From: Pararheinheimera marina
GTDB lineage: Bacteria; Pseudomonadota; Gammaproteobacteria; Enterobacterales; Alteromonadaceae
Length of the DNA stretch: 64,000 nt
Direction of reading: 5' to 3'
Assembly (NCBI RefSeq): GCF_042654345.1
Contig: NZ_JBHSGB010000010.1
Coordinates: forward strand, 757,038 to 821,037
The notes under the pieces are model-generated. The model made no database searches, was not told the DNA's origin, and saw only the letters and a program-made list of their open reading frames with translations. Position numbers and translations under genes: made by a program. Positions 37,501-45,684 of this stretch are shown in pieces. Position 1 is the first letter of the stretch; each line of letters starts with the position of its first letter.

Positions 37501-37595
37501 GCTGCAGGAGCTTCAGGCTCTGGCGCTCTGTCTTCGCGGTAATTATCAAACTGTATCTGATTCATTTCTGGTGGGGACGACAAATTGGGTTCCAT
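34518..37595 (-). CDS. Large class A penicillin-binding-like protein (GT51 plus transpeptidase)
   Basis: 1025 residues from ATG 37595. A cytoplasmic N-terminus with a basic patch precedes one membrane helix (about 40-58). The glycosyltransferase 51 domain (about 175-340) shows LLFIENRKL and GGSTLATQIEKYRHS. The transpeptidase domain carries S517-TAK, a likely SxN at S588-PN and K943-TG. The 426 residues between SxxK and KTG exceed what I know for E. coli PBP1a/1b, so a large insertion is present. It should polymerise and cross-link peptidoglycan in the periplasm. Alternative starts are TTG 37607 and ATG 37565; none has a good ribosome site. Confidence 0.82.
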   Translation of the reverse strand: MEPNLSSPPEMNQIQFDNYREDRAPEPEAPAAPVRKRKSLLPWLFLLLLLSAAALVAYELHTAHYQSTEITKYAKKLTYQLKDGPTDQVIYPVSGPFDHRLGYSKLPKFLPRLTQNNFVVERQAQFSAEMQFYSQLGFFPPYREKAQAGLLIGDCRNEQLFSFAHPQRVYQQPADVPALVRDSLLFIENRKLLTSPPRANPAVDWPRFIMAAVSQVGKVLNVEGQSAGGSTLATQIEKYRHSPQGLTRNFTDKFLQMVSGSVRAYRYGSDTSLSRHEIVLDYLNSVPLSSAPGFGEVHGVGDALWAWFGTDFNRFNQVLKAPLTEQNLKLKGLALRQALALMIAQRRPSYYLLQGHDDLEQLTDSHLRVLSSARVVDKAVADAAIAQRLVFKGGKAPTLKLSAQELKGINVARGRLGNLLNQQLYDLDRLDLTAKVALHNELQQKVSQYLNNLASPAFAEKVGLLGERLLTASTTDQITYSFTLFERTPTGNRVRVQTDNTDQPFDLNEQSKLELGSTAKLRVLTTYLEIIAELHDAFAEELPENLLNLEIAPNDQLTRWAAQYMAHTTDRDLTKMLDAALQRTYSASPNERFFTGGGSQVFGNFQKKDDAKVATMLQSLQESLNLPFVRLMRDIVAYSSSYQTAGSSSQLLKNDNDPRREEYLRKFVDKEGTTFLSRFWRKYQKKTEAERLDMFFEGLKQTPDRLAAVHRYLLPDSDFAVFSAFLQQRLPEENLTVKDIDELYNKYGPGKFSLPDQGYIARVHPLELWLLSYLQQNPEASFQDAVDQSKDQRQQVYRWLFKTSNKSARDTRVRIMLEVEAFLDIHQRWKKLGYPFDFLVPSLGTALGSSGDRPAALAELIGIIQNGGLRLPTVRVDALHFAAGTPYETQLRYQPAAPERVMKAEVAAALKHALSMVVADGSARRLKGSFLNRDQSEMAIGGKTGTGDNKVATQVIRGKTVAATKVSRTATFVFYLGDNYFGTLTAFVPGKSAENFSFTSALPLQVLKGMAPLLTPYVQQQELCQ

Positions 37596-37767
37596 GACGC
37601 TCTGCAACAGTCCGTGTTTTCGATTCTAACGTGATTGACCGCCTTGTGCAGCTGAATTTTCCAGACTTATAGCTGCTAAGTCATTGGCGGGGCTGGAGCT
37701 AAGGCGGCGGCCGCGATTTGGCGTCCTCCATTGCCATCGTTCGGCCGGGCTTGGGGCCTGCAGCAAT

Positions 37768-37793
37768 GAAAAAAGCCCGCAATGCGGGCTTTC
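37768..37793 (-). terminator. Terminator after slyD
   Basis: On the minus strand AAAGCCCGC and GCGGGCTTT form a 9-base stem with a 3-base loop, followed by a run of six T. Confidence 0.85.
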
Positions 37794-37814
37794 GGCAAGG
37801 TTGGCACTGCAGCC

Positions 37815-38297
37815 TTAGTGGTGGTGGTGACCACCAACGCCATGGGCGTGACCATGTTCAATTTCTTCTGCACTGGCTTCGCGCACATCCAGAATTTCAA
37901 TCGCGAAGGTCAGGGTTTTACCGGCCAGTGGGTGGTTGGTATCGACCTCGGCTTTAAACATGCCGACTTTCACGACAGTGACCTGACGTTGGCCTTCGCT
38001 GGTATTGACCACAGCGACCATACCTGGTTTCCATTTTTTCGCACCCATCAGGTGTTTCACCTGAACGCTTTGAATGGCGTCTTCGTTCCGCTCGCCGTAC
38101 GCATCGGCCGGTGCCAGAGTGATGCTGAAACTGTCGCCGGCTTTTTTGTCCGCCAGCGCATTCTCAAGCCCAGGGATCAGGTTCTGGTGACCGTGCAGAT
38201 ACAGCACTGGGTCCTGGTTTGTTGAACTTTCTAACTGGCCGTTTTCGTCACTTAAGGTGTAGTGAAACTGCACTACGCTGTTCTGGCTGACTTGCAT
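37815..38297 (-). CDS. slyD: FKBP-type peptidyl-prolyl isomerase SlyD
   Basis: 160 residues from ATG 38297 (GAGGA upstream); the frame extends six codons further without support. The FKBP domain is interrupted by the IF chaperone flap (about 70-120), the hallmark of SlyD. The C-terminus is a short His-rich tail (HGHAHGVGGHHHH) suited to nickel binding, shorter than in E. coli. It acts as folding helper and nickel donor in the cytoplasm. Confidence 0.92.
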   Translation of the reverse strand: MQVSQNSVVQFHYTLSDENGQLESSTNQDPVLYLHGHQNLIPGLENALADKKAGDSFSITLAPADAYGERNEDAIQSVQVKHLMGAKKWKPGMVAVVNTSEGQRQVTVVKVGMFKAEVDTNHPLAGKTLTFAIEILDVREASAEEIEHGHAHGVGGHHHH

Positions 38298-38345
38298 TTG
38301 AGAAATCCTCGGCAAAAAAAGAGGCGCTATTATGGCGGATGGGCC

Positions 38346-39167
38346 CTACCAGCTCAATGGATCAAGCGCATAATACTGTTTCAACAGCTGGTAAAGCTGC
38401 GGGTGCCGAACCGCAAGCTGTTTGGGCTGCTCAAAAAACACTTCAGAGAGCACGGCGAAAAACTCGGCCGGGTTCGTTGCGGCATAGGGGTCGATAAAAG
38501 TGGCTTCACCGCGGGCCAGTTGCTGTTGCAACTGCTGGAGTTCGGCGGAGAAGACGTCAGTCCAGCGCTGATAGGCGCCGACAGTCGCCAATAACGGCAC
38601 TCCGGTGGCGGCGCCTTTTAGCTGATCCAGCTGATGGGCAAATTCATGGATCACCAGGTTATGGCCATCGTCGGTGACCGCGGCGGATTGCAGGGTATCG
38701 AGCCAGGACAACACCAACTGACCGCTTTGCCAGGATTCACCCAGCCGAACCTGCTGGTTTTGCTGGACAACTCCGGCTGCATCCTGTTGTGTGGCCGGCA
38801 CCACAAAAGCGCCGGGATAAATCAGGATTTGCCGCAGCTTAGGGTAAAAATGGGCGGGTTTGTTCAGCATCAGCAAGCAGGCCTGTGCGGCTATCGTCAC
38901 CCGCATTTCGTCAGTGACTTCAAGACCGGCACAGCCGACGAAGTGTTTTTCTGCGACAAAAACCTGGATCAATTTCTTCAGTTGCAGCTGTAAATCGGCT
39001 GGTAAGGCGCGAAAATAAGGCATGCGCTGCTTCAGAATTTGTCGCCAGGCATGCGGAAAAGGTTGCTGCATCAGGTGGTGGCGTCGGTAGCGGCGCCAGT
39101 ATGGTGGAACAAAAATAGCCGCCAATACCCCAAGGGTTAACGTGGCTAGTACAACAAGTGCAATCAT
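38346..39167 (-). CDS. mtfA: Zinc peptidase of the MtfA family
   Basis: 273 residues from ATG 39167 (GGGAG ribosome site); the frame extends a further 34 codons upstream without support. A membrane helix lies at about 3-20, which E. coli MtfA does not have. The zinc motif HEFAHQLD is near residue 175, with a downstream Glu in PAEFFAVLSEVFFE. E. coli MtfA binds the repressor Mlc and has aminopeptidase activity. The 49 bp to slyD suggest one unit. Confidence 0.85.
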   Translation of the reverse strand: MIALVVLATLTLGVLAAIFVPPYWRRYRRHHLMQQPFPHAWRQILKQRMPYFRALPADLQLQLKKLIQVFVAEKHFVGCAGLEVTDEMRVTIAAQACLLMLNKPAHFYPKLRQILIYPGAFVVPATQQDAAGVVQQNQQVRLGESWQSGQLVLSWLDTLQSAAVTDDGHNLVIHEFAHQLDQLKGAATGVPLLATVGAYQRWTDVFSAELQQLQQQLARGEATFIDPYAATNPAEFFAVLSEVFFEQPKQLAVRHPQLYQLLKQYYALDPLSW

Positions 39168-39281
39168 TACAGGCTCCCTATTTTTTCCTGAAATGGCTGC
39201 TCTGCACTGTGCTTTCAAGGTGACTTGCAGGAAAGGGCAAAATAGCTCTAGTCTGATAGCAGACAACAAAAGGGCATATTC

Positions 39282-39932
39282 ATGAATATTTTCCAGTTAA
39301 ATCAAACTCCTGGGTTAGTGCATCAAATTCTGTTTCAACTGCGGGACCCGGACACTCAACGCGACAGGCTCAGATTTAAATTTAACCTGACCCGGCTGGG
39401 TTTTTTGCTGGCGGCGGAAATTGCCAAAGGGTTGCCAACGGACCTCAAGCCGGTGCAAACGGTGCTTGGCAGCACCCGTATTCCGTTATTGCAACAAGCG
39501 CCGGTGCTGGTGACGGTGCTGCGGGCTGGATTGGCGTTTTATCAGGGTTTTGCTGACGCATTCGACCAGGCCGACAGTGGGTTTATTGGCGCGTACCGGG
39601 TTGAAAGCGAAGGCGAACCTTTAGAGATTGCGCTGAATTATCAGGCGCTGCCGGACTTAACCGGCCGGGATCTAATCCTGATTGACCCCATGCTGGCGAC
39701 CGGACAGAGTTTGCTGAAAGTCTGGCAAAACCTCAGTGCTTACGGGCAGCCGCGTTCAGTGCATATTGCCTGCGCCATCGCGGCCCCTGAAGGGGTGGCT
39801 TTGCTGCAGCAGCAATTGCCAGCACAAAGCAGCTTATGGCTGGGGGCACTCGACCAGGGCCTGAACGGAAAAGCCTATATTGTGCCGGGCCTGGGCGATG
39901 CCGGTGATCTCTGCTTTGGCAGCAAGCTCTGA
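39282..39932 (+). CDS. Uracil phosphoribosyltransferase-like protein
   Basis: 216 residues. It shows the type I phosphoribosyltransferase pattern: LVTVLRAGL near residue 77, the PRPP loop LILIDPMLATGQSL near 130 and a late GLGDAGD that matches the uracil-binding loop of Upp. It converts uracil plus PRPP to UMP, or acts on a related base. Sequence departs from the E. coli Upp in the N-terminal part, so a second, regular upp may exist elsewhere; hence no symbol. Confidence 0.82.
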   Translation: MNIFQLNQTPGLVHQILFQLRDPDTQRDRLRFKFNLTRLGFLLAAEIAKGLPTDLKPVQTVLGSTRIPLLQQAPVLVTVLRAGLAFYQGFADAFDQADSGFIGAYRVESEGEPLEIALNYQALPDLTGRDLILIDPMLATGQSLLKVWQNLSAYGQPRSVHIACAIAAPEGVALLQQQLPAQSSLWLGALDQGLNGKAYIVPGLGDAGDLCFGSKL

Positions 39933-39937
39933 ACGGG

Positions 39938-41212
39938 TTATTCAGCGTGGTGCAGTTGGCGCTTCAGCCGCCAGAAGTACCAGAACACCAGACCAATCAC
40001 CAGCGGAATGCTGAATGCCTGCACCCAGTCGGCCGGCCAGGCTGGCCACCAGTGTTTCAGGCTTTGTTGGGCTTTATCCAGCAATTGCAGCGCATAGTAG
40101 CTGATCGCCACCACAGACAAGCGTTCCACCGCGGCCTGTAGCTTCAGTTGCAGGCCTGCCCGTTGCTCCATAGAGCTCAGTAAATGCTGGTTTTGCCGGG
40201 TTAGTCGAATGGTAATTTGGGTGCGCAGCAATTCAGTAGCGCGGCCCAGCCGTTCAGACAACTGCTGTTGGCGGGTCAGCACCGAACGGGCGGTGCGCCA
40301 GGCCGGGGTCAGGCGGCGCTCGGTAAAATGCTGCAGCGACATTAAGCCTTCCACCGGGCTTTCATTCAGGCTCTTCAGCCGGTCCAGCGTTAATTGGTAA
40401 TAGGCATGACTGGCCTGCAAGCGGCTGGCGTTGTCGGCCTGCTGGTGACCTGACTGAGCAGCCAATTGCATCAGCTCGTCCAACAGCCGGGTCTCATCAT
40501 CACTTTTTTGCTCAATACGACGAGTAATATCGGCCAGCTGCTGTTCTTGTTGGGCCAGTTGGTACAGCGCCTGTTTGCAGTAAGGCCAGCCAAGCAATGC
40601 CAGTTTGCGGTAGTTACCTAAATCGAATACCTGTTGCACTGTGGCGGCTAAAGCGCCAGGGCTTAAGCCTCTGTCGAGCAATAAGATGCGGCCAGCGCCT
40701 TCACTGTGTTTACGAAAATCTGTCCACAATCTGGCCTGGCCTGACGCCAGTTCACTGCTGATTAAATGCTGGCTGGCAAAGAGGCTGGCCGGATCCCGTC
40801 CGGCCAAATCGGCAGGGCTGACCACCGCCATCACCACCACGCGGAATACCTGACCTGGTAATTGCGCCAGCCAGTCAGGGTCTGGTACCAGTGACATGGG
40901 CTCTGCAAATAAATTGCTGGTCAGCCCGGCACGAATAAAGGTGAGGGTGGAGAATTCGTTGTGCCGTTCCCAGCGCAGCATCACCTCTCCCCAGTGCAGG
41001 TTGGCGTCCTGCTCATGGTCCAGTAATTGTTGCCCCAGTTGCGCAGCCAGTTGCTTCATCAGTTGCAGTTCCTGTGCTCTGGAGCTGGCAGACAGCGTCA
41101 GCACAAATTGGCACAACAGCGCCGGACTTTGCAGAGGGGGGAAAAAACGTTGTTGCAGTTCTTGTTCCAGCGCGTCACGTAACGGGTGCTGGCGTAAATG
41201 GGTAAGGCTCAT
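39938..41212 (-). CDS. DUF3422 family membrane-anchored protein
   Basis: 424 residues from ATG 41212 (AGGAG upstream); the frame runs 20 codons further back with no support. The N-terminal half is alpha/beta with conserved segments (HWGEVMLRWERHNEFSTLT; RILLLDRGLSPGALAA), the C-terminal half is a long helical region that ends in a membrane helix (about 398-415). This matches DUF3422, whose function is unknown. Convergent with the phosphoribosyltransferase gene. Confidence 0.82.
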   Translation of the reverse strand: MSLTHLRQHPLRDALEQELQQRFFPPLQSPALLCQFVLTLSASSRAQELQLMKQLAAQLGQQLLDHEQDANLHWGEVMLRWERHNEFSTLTFIRAGLTSNLFAEPMSLVPDPDWLAQLPGQVFRVVVMAVVSPADLAGRDPASLFASQHLISSELASGQARLWTDFRKHSEGAGRILLLDRGLSPGALAATVQQVFDLGNYRKLALLGWPYCKQALYQLAQQEQQLADITRRIEQKSDDETRLLDELMQLAAQSGHQQADNASRLQASHAYYQLTLDRLKSLNESPVEGLMSLQHFTERRLTPAWRTARSVLTRQQQLSERLGRATELLRTQITIRLTRQNQHLLSSMEQRAGLQLKLQAAVERLSVVAISYYALQLLDKAQQSLKHWWPAWPADWVQAFSIPLVIGLVFWYFWRLKRQLHHAE

Positions 41213-41439
41213 ACACAACTCCTGCCGCTGCGGATATCTGCAGCAAGCAGTTTTCGTTCCCCTGATGAACAATTGAAGGCAGTTTATTGATTTTTATCAT
41301 TAATTTTTAAGTCAGCCGGATGTCATTCCAGTGGCTTAAGCCTGTATTGCACCAGGCTTGGGCGTAACTGAGCCGGGACGGCACAGCCTGAGGGAAGGGG
41401 CTACACTTACTACTCCTGATAGGGCAAAGGAGTGCCTTT

Positions 41440-42282
41440 ATGAACAACCATCTGATCCTTTCAGCCGGTTTGCTGGTGTTCAGCCCGGCTCTTGTCGCAG
41501 AAACTCTACCTTCGTTACAGCTGGCTTCAGTCTACCCGGGCGGTCTTGACCTGAGTGGCTACCTGGTGAGCCAGAAGTATGACGGAGTGCGGGTGTACTG
41601 GGACGGCAGCCGCTTACGCAGCCGTTCCGGCAACTGGCTGGCATTGCCGGCAGAGCTTGTGCAGCAGTTGCCAGCTTTTGCACTGGACGCTGAACTTTGG
41701 CTGGGGACTGGGCGTTTTGCCGAGCTGCAGGCGCTGCTGCAGCGACCGCTGTCTGACCCCGCGTATTCGGAGCTCAAGCTGATGGTGTTTGACGCACCAC
41801 AACACACAGGCCCTTTTGGCGAGCGCCAACAGTTTCTTCGTCGTATGCTGCCGCAGTCGTCCTTTATTCAGTTGGTGGCGCAGCAACGACTTACCAGGGA
41901 AAGCGAACTTCAGCAGTTGCTGCAGCAGGTGGAATCGGCCGGTGGCGAAGGCCTGATGTTGCATCGCCTGGATGCCCGTTATCAGGCTGGGCGAGTCAGC
42001 CATTTATTGAAACTGAAAAGCTATACCGACGCGGAGGCCAGGGTGGTGGCCCATCTGCCGGGTAAAGGCCAGTTCGCTGGGGTGCTTGGGTCTTTGCTGG
42101 TCGAATTGCCGGATGGACGCCGTTTTAAACTGGGTACTGGGTTTAGTCTGGCTGAGCGCAAAGCACCGCCCGCTATTGGTCGTTGGGTTCGCTTCAAATA
42201 CCAGGGGCTGACGCATAAAGAGATCCCCCGATTTGCGGTCTTTATGTCGGAGCTTGACCAGAATACACAGCCGCAGCTGTAG
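41440..42282 (+). CDS. Periplasmic ATP-dependent DNA ligase, LigE type
   Basis: 280 residues with a signal peptide (hydrophobic 4-20, ending VAE). The nucleotidyltransferase motif I KYDGVR near residue 46 contains the adenylated Lys; motif III (LDAELWLG), IV (GGEGLMLH) and V (LLKLKSY) follow, then a short OB domain. Exported minimal ligases of this kind occur in many gammaproteobacteria and are linked with DNA uptake or extracellular DNA repair. Monocistronic with a GCAAAGGAG-type ribosome site. Confidence 0.88.
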   Translation: MNNHLILSAGLLVFSPALVAETLPSLQLASVYPGGLDLSGYLVSQKYDGVRVYWDGSRLRSRSGNWLALPAELVQQLPAFALDAELWLGTGRFAELQALLQRPLSDPAYSELKLMVFDAPQHTGPFGERQQFLRRMLPQSSFIQLVAQQRLTRESELQQLLQQVESAGGEGLMLHRLDARYQAGRVSHLLKLKSYTDAEARVVAHLPGKGQFAGVLGSLLVELPDGRRFKLGTGFSLAERKAPPAIGRWVRFKYQGLTHKEIPRFAVFMSELDQNTQPQL

Positions 42283-42395
42283 TCAGACCGGCAGGGCTTG
42301 CCGAAGCGCGGGGACGGCGCCACAATAGCGCCCGCTGGCAGTAGTTCCCGCTTTTCCGGGCCTGACGCAGCCTAAGTAGTCTCAGCGGAGTTTCT

Positions 42396-43019
42396 ATGGT
42401 CAATCTGGCATTAATGGGCGCATTTATTCCCACCTTTTTTTTGGTTTCTGTGTCCCCGGGCTTGTGTATGACCATGGCTATGACGGTCGGCATGAGCCAG
42501 GGCATGCGCCGCGCGCTTTGGATGATGGCTGGCGAGTTATTGGGCGTAGGCTTGGTGGCAACTGCTGCTGTTTGTGGGGTGGCGGCATTGATGCTGCAAT
42601 TTCCGGCCTGGTTTTTTTATATTAAATGCGCAGGTGCTTTGTATCTGCTGTATATGGCAGCACAGATGTGGTGGTCCAAAGGCAGCTTCCGTTTGCCGCA
42701 GCCCGGTGAAGCCCGGGTACTGTTGCCGCGCAAAGAGCTGTTTAGTCAGGGCTTTATCACCGCCGTCTCCAACCCAAAGGGCTGGGCCTTTCATATGGCG
42801 TTACTGCCACCTTTTATCGACCCGTCATTGGCGTTCTGGCCGCAACTGCTGGTACTGCTGTTTATTCTGCTGGCGCTCGAATTCAGTTGTCTGCTGATGT
42901 ACGCCGGCAGCGGTCGCATGATGGCCCGCTTTTTCCAAAACCCGGCCAAAGCACAGTGGCTCAACCGTATCTGTGCTGTATTGATGGCAGGACTGGCGGT
43001 GTGGATGGTGCTGGATTAA
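42396..43019 (+). CDS. LysE/RhtB-family exporter
   Basis: 207 residues with five to six membrane helices and the N-terminal family pattern ending SPGLCMTMAMTVGMSQG, followed later by FITAVSNPKGWAFHMALLPPFID. The family exports amino acids or derivatives such as homoserine; substrate not predictable. GGAG ribosome site just upstream of ATG. Convergent with the following beta-barrel gene. Confidence 0.9.
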   Translation: MVNLALMGAFIPTFFLVSVSPGLCMTMAMTVGMSQGMRRALWMMAGELLGVGLVATAAVCGVAALMLQFPAWFFYIKCAGALYLLYMAAQMWWSKGSFRLPQPGEARVLLPRKELFSQGFITAVSNPKGWAFHMALLPPFIDPSLAFWPQLLVLLFILLALEFSCLLMYAGSGRMMARFFQNPAKAQWLNRICAVLMAGLAVWMVLD

Positions 43020-43034
43020 CAGTGCGCAGGCCGC

Positions 43035-44261
43035 TTACAGGGCAAACTGATACGTCAGGGTGAAGCGCAGGCTGCGTTGACTGAATTCAACTGGCCAGCC
43101 AGCCCACTGCGCTCGGTTGGCCTGGCTACTGTTGACGATGCTGTATTCCAGTGCGGAGCTGAGCTGCTCAGTCAGCGGATAAGCCAGACGCAAAGTCCAG
43201 CTGTCGCCATCGCCGTTATTGTCATCTGCTTGCGTCTGATCGCGGTCTTTCACCCAGAAACTGTCATAACGCACTGTGCCTTGCCAGTCATTTGCCTGGT
43301 AATTGACCAACAAAAACCAGGCTTGGTAGCCGGCTTTGACGACGTCAGCGCCCATTTGAGTGTCTCCGCGTAACCACTGCGCCACTAGCCGCAGTTGCTC
43401 CGTCCATTGGTGCTGTATGGCCAGATTGGTAAATTTGCTGCGCCAGCCATATTGATTGGTCAGCACCAGTGGGTCAGCTTTATTGTCGTAATGGTAGAGG
43501 CGCAGCTCAGTCTGTTGATATAACCAGTGCCAGCCAAGGTAATAACCGGTGCGCTGGTCAAGCTCCCGGTTGGGTTCCACCCAGGAAGGCTGATTTGGAA
43601 TTGCGCTACCAGGGCCAATGCTGAGATAGCGGGCGAAATCGACCCGCTCTCCTAAGGCAGTCTGGTAAGGGTGGATGGCAAAACCACGCCAGGCCAGCAG
43701 ACTGCCGGCCGGGTCATTGCCCTGAAACAGCCCCACTACTGCCTGATGACTGTGCTCTGTGTGAAAAAAGCGCCCTGGCCGGCTCAGGCTGATCTCCACG
43801 CCTCTGGCTTTTATTTCTTCAGCAATCCAACTGTTGGCTGCCGAAAAATTGCTGCTGTAGGGGGAGGTCCAGGCGATATCGGTATTTTCCAGCGATAACG
43901 ACGGATAGAAGTAGCCAATGCGGCTGCGAAAGCGATAGCCTGACCAGGGCAGGGGGCTGTACTGCAACCAGCCTTCGGTGATGCCAAAACCTGCTTCGGG
44001 GGTCCGGTGCCACTGGGCATGTAGCTGTGCTGACCAGGCGCTGTCAGTGTCAAGCCGGCTGACCAGATACTGCGGGCCTGCGCTGAATTGCTTTTGCTGG
44101 GCCAGTTGGCCTGTGCCTTTTTGCCACCAGGGGCGGGCATAGGGTTCGCTGTCTGGTGTCTGGCTCAGATAGAATTCGCCACGTCCGGCTATGCTGAGTT
44201 CTGCTGCGGTGAGGGTCATTGGGTAGAAGCTGAGTACCAGAGCGATAAAGCTGCAGCGCAT
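43035..44261 (-). CDS. Outer-membrane beta-barrel protein, unknown substrate
   Basis: 408 residues from ATG 44261 (AAGGACA ribosome site), signal peptide ending LTAAE near residue 20. The remainder is aromatic-rich amphipathic beta-strand sequence finishing FTLTYQFAL, a barrel-like end. It is divergent from an exported cupredoxin-like gene, and the two may be functionally linked. No specific porin family recognised. Confidence 0.7.
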   Translation of the reverse strand: MRCSFIALVLSFYPMTLTAAELSIAGRGEFYLSQTPDSEPYARPWWQKGTGQLAQQKQFSAGPQYLVSRLDTDSAWSAQLHAQWHRTPEAGFGITEGWLQYSPLPWSGYRFRSRIGYFYPSLSLENTDIAWTSPYSSNFSAANSWIAEEIKARGVEISLSRPGRFFHTEHSHQAVVGLFQGNDPAGSLLAWRGFAIHPYQTALGERVDFARYLSIGPGSAIPNQPSWVEPNRELDQRTGYYLGWHWLYQQTELRLYHYDNKADPLVLTNQYGWRSKFTNLAIQHQWTEQLRLVAQWLRGDTQMGADVVKAGYQAWFLLVNYQANDWQGTVRYDSFWVKDRDQTQADDNNGDGDSWTLRLAYPLTEQLSSALEYSIVNSSQANRAQWAGWPVEFSQRSLRFTLTYQFAL

Positions 44262-44469
44262 ACTGTTGTCCTTCTGTTTTTTGTCTGGCAGCATACCCTG
44301 AATTTTGCTGACGGGCAGACCGAATTTAACCATAGATTTCCGCAGGCCAGCCTTTTACACTGCCTGAACTTCGCTGAACTGAGCTGGTGTTACCTTTCTT
44401 ACCAGCGTCAGACTTCAGCCGGTAATTGTGCTGGCTACCCAGCGAGCCTGAGATCACAGGGGATATACC

Positions 44470-45096
44470 GTGAAGCTATTACTCGTGTTGCTGTTCACCT
44501 TTGGTCTGAGCACAGCTTGTCTGGCTGAGGTGACGATCCAGGTCAATGACCAGGCTGGTCAGCCGTTGGAAGATGCTGTGGTTGAGCTGATTTCATCCCA
44601 GCCTGGCAGTGGCAAGGCGGTGCATGCAGAAGTCCGACAGCAGGACCTGACCTTTGTGCCTTTTGTTTCGGCGGTGGTGCGTGGCACTAAGGTTGAGTTC
44701 CCCAATATGGACAAGACCCGCCATCACGTCTATTCCTTTTCTCCTGCCAAAGAATTTGAATTAAAACTTTATGTCGGCAAACCTGAAGCGCCGGTGCTTT
44801 TTGACAAAGCCGGAATAGTGGCACTTGGCTGCAATATTCATGACTATATGCAGGCTTACATTTATGTGGGCACTAGTCCGCACCTTGCGGTGACAGGTAA
44901 AAACGGCTTGGTGACGCTGGCAGTACCCGCCGGAGAGTACCAACTGGTGCTGTGGCATCCCTGGCAAAATGCAGACTGGCAACCGCAGAAGGTGACACTC
45001 AGTGCAGGCCAGATCTATCAATCCAGCCTGGCTATCACACATCAACAAAAACCGCAGAAACCGAAAAAAGGTTTTGGTGCCTACACTGGCAGTTAA
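44470..45096 (+). CDS. Exported cupredoxin-like protein (methylamine utilisation-type)
   Basis: 208 residues from GTG 44470 (AGGGGAT upstream). Signal peptide 1-19. A carboxypeptidase-regulatory-like segment (about 22-60) and a cupredoxin-like part follow, with candidate copper ligands in KTRHHVYSFSP and ALGCNIHDYMQAY (His, Cys, His, Met). The tail is Lys/Pro-rich. Proteins of this layout are annotated as methylamine utilisation proteins, but no amine dehydrogenase genes are near, so the actual role is open. Confidence 0.72.
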   Translation: MKLLLVLLFTFGLSTACLAEVTIQVNDQAGQPLEDAVVELISSQPGSGKAVHAEVRQQDLTFVPFVSAVVRGTKVEFPNMDKTRHHVYSFSPAKEFELKLYVGKPEAPVLFDKAGIVALGCNIHDYMQAYIYVGTSPHLAVTGKNGLVTLAVPAGEYQLVLWHPWQNADWQPQKVTLSAGQIYQSSLAITHQQKPQKPKKGFGAYTGS

Positions 45097-45137
45097 ACCT
45101 GAACTTTTACGACGCCATAACAACTCTGGAGGAACCA

Positions 45138-45635
45138 ATGGCAACTGTAACTTTAAAAGGCAACCCATTTCAGACCGTAGGTGAATTACCCGCAGTAGGC
45201 AGTAAAGCGCCTGATTTTGTGTTAACGGGCGCAGGCCTGGCTGACGTGAAACTGACTGATTTTGCCGGTCAGCGTTTGGTGCTGAATATTTTTCCAAGTG
45301 TGGATACCCCGACCTGTGCGACCTCTGTACGCACTTTTAACCAGGCATTATCCAGCCTGAGCAACACCACAGTTCTCTGTGTGTCTGCTGACCTGCCTTT
45401 TGCTCAGGCACGCTTTTGTGGTGCTGAAGGACTGGAACAGGTGAAAAACGGTTCCAGCTTCCGCAGCAGTTTTGGTCAGGATTATGGCGTGAGTTTTGCC
45501 AACGGTCCGCTGGCCGGTCTGCTGTCACGTGCCGTGGTGGTTGTCGGTGCGGATGGCACTGTGCTGTATACCGAGCAGGTTGCTGAAACGGCTGATGAGC
45601 CGTCTTATGAAAAAGCGTTAGCCGCTTTAGCTTAA
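45138..45635 (+). CDS. tpx: Thiol peroxidase
   Basis: 165 residues from ATG 45138, which has a strong GGAGGAA ribosome site; the open frame extends far upstream in another gene's shadow. Atypical 2-Cys peroxiredoxin: peroxidatic Cys in SVDTPTCATS near residue 60 and resolving Cys in ARFCGAEG near 94, the E. coli Tpx pattern. Reduces hydroperoxides with thioredoxin. Confidence 0.95.
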   Translation: MATVTLKGNPFQTVGELPAVGSKAPDFVLTGAGLADVKLTDFAGQRLVLNIFPSVDTPTCATSVRTFNQALSSLSNTTVLCVSADLPFAQARFCGAEGLEQVKNGSSFRSSFGQDYGVSFANGPLAGLLSRAVVVVGADGTVLYTEQVAETADEPSYEKALAALA

Positions 45636-45642
45636 ACCGGAA

Positions 45643-45666
45643 ACAGGCTGGTTCTGGCCAGCCTGT
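45643..45666. repeat. Inverted repeat after tpx
   Basis: ACAGGCTGG/CCAGCCTGT perfect 9-base stem with a 6-base loop and no T run; a possible transcript-stabilising stem between tpx and the acetyltransferase gene. Confidence 0.5.
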
Positions 45667-45684
45667 GAGCTAATGGGTGCTGAT

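Noticed and set aside
44952..45137. N-terminal extension of tpx
   Set aside because: It reads through the cupredoxin gene in another frame; the strong ribosome site and the conserved start are at 45138.
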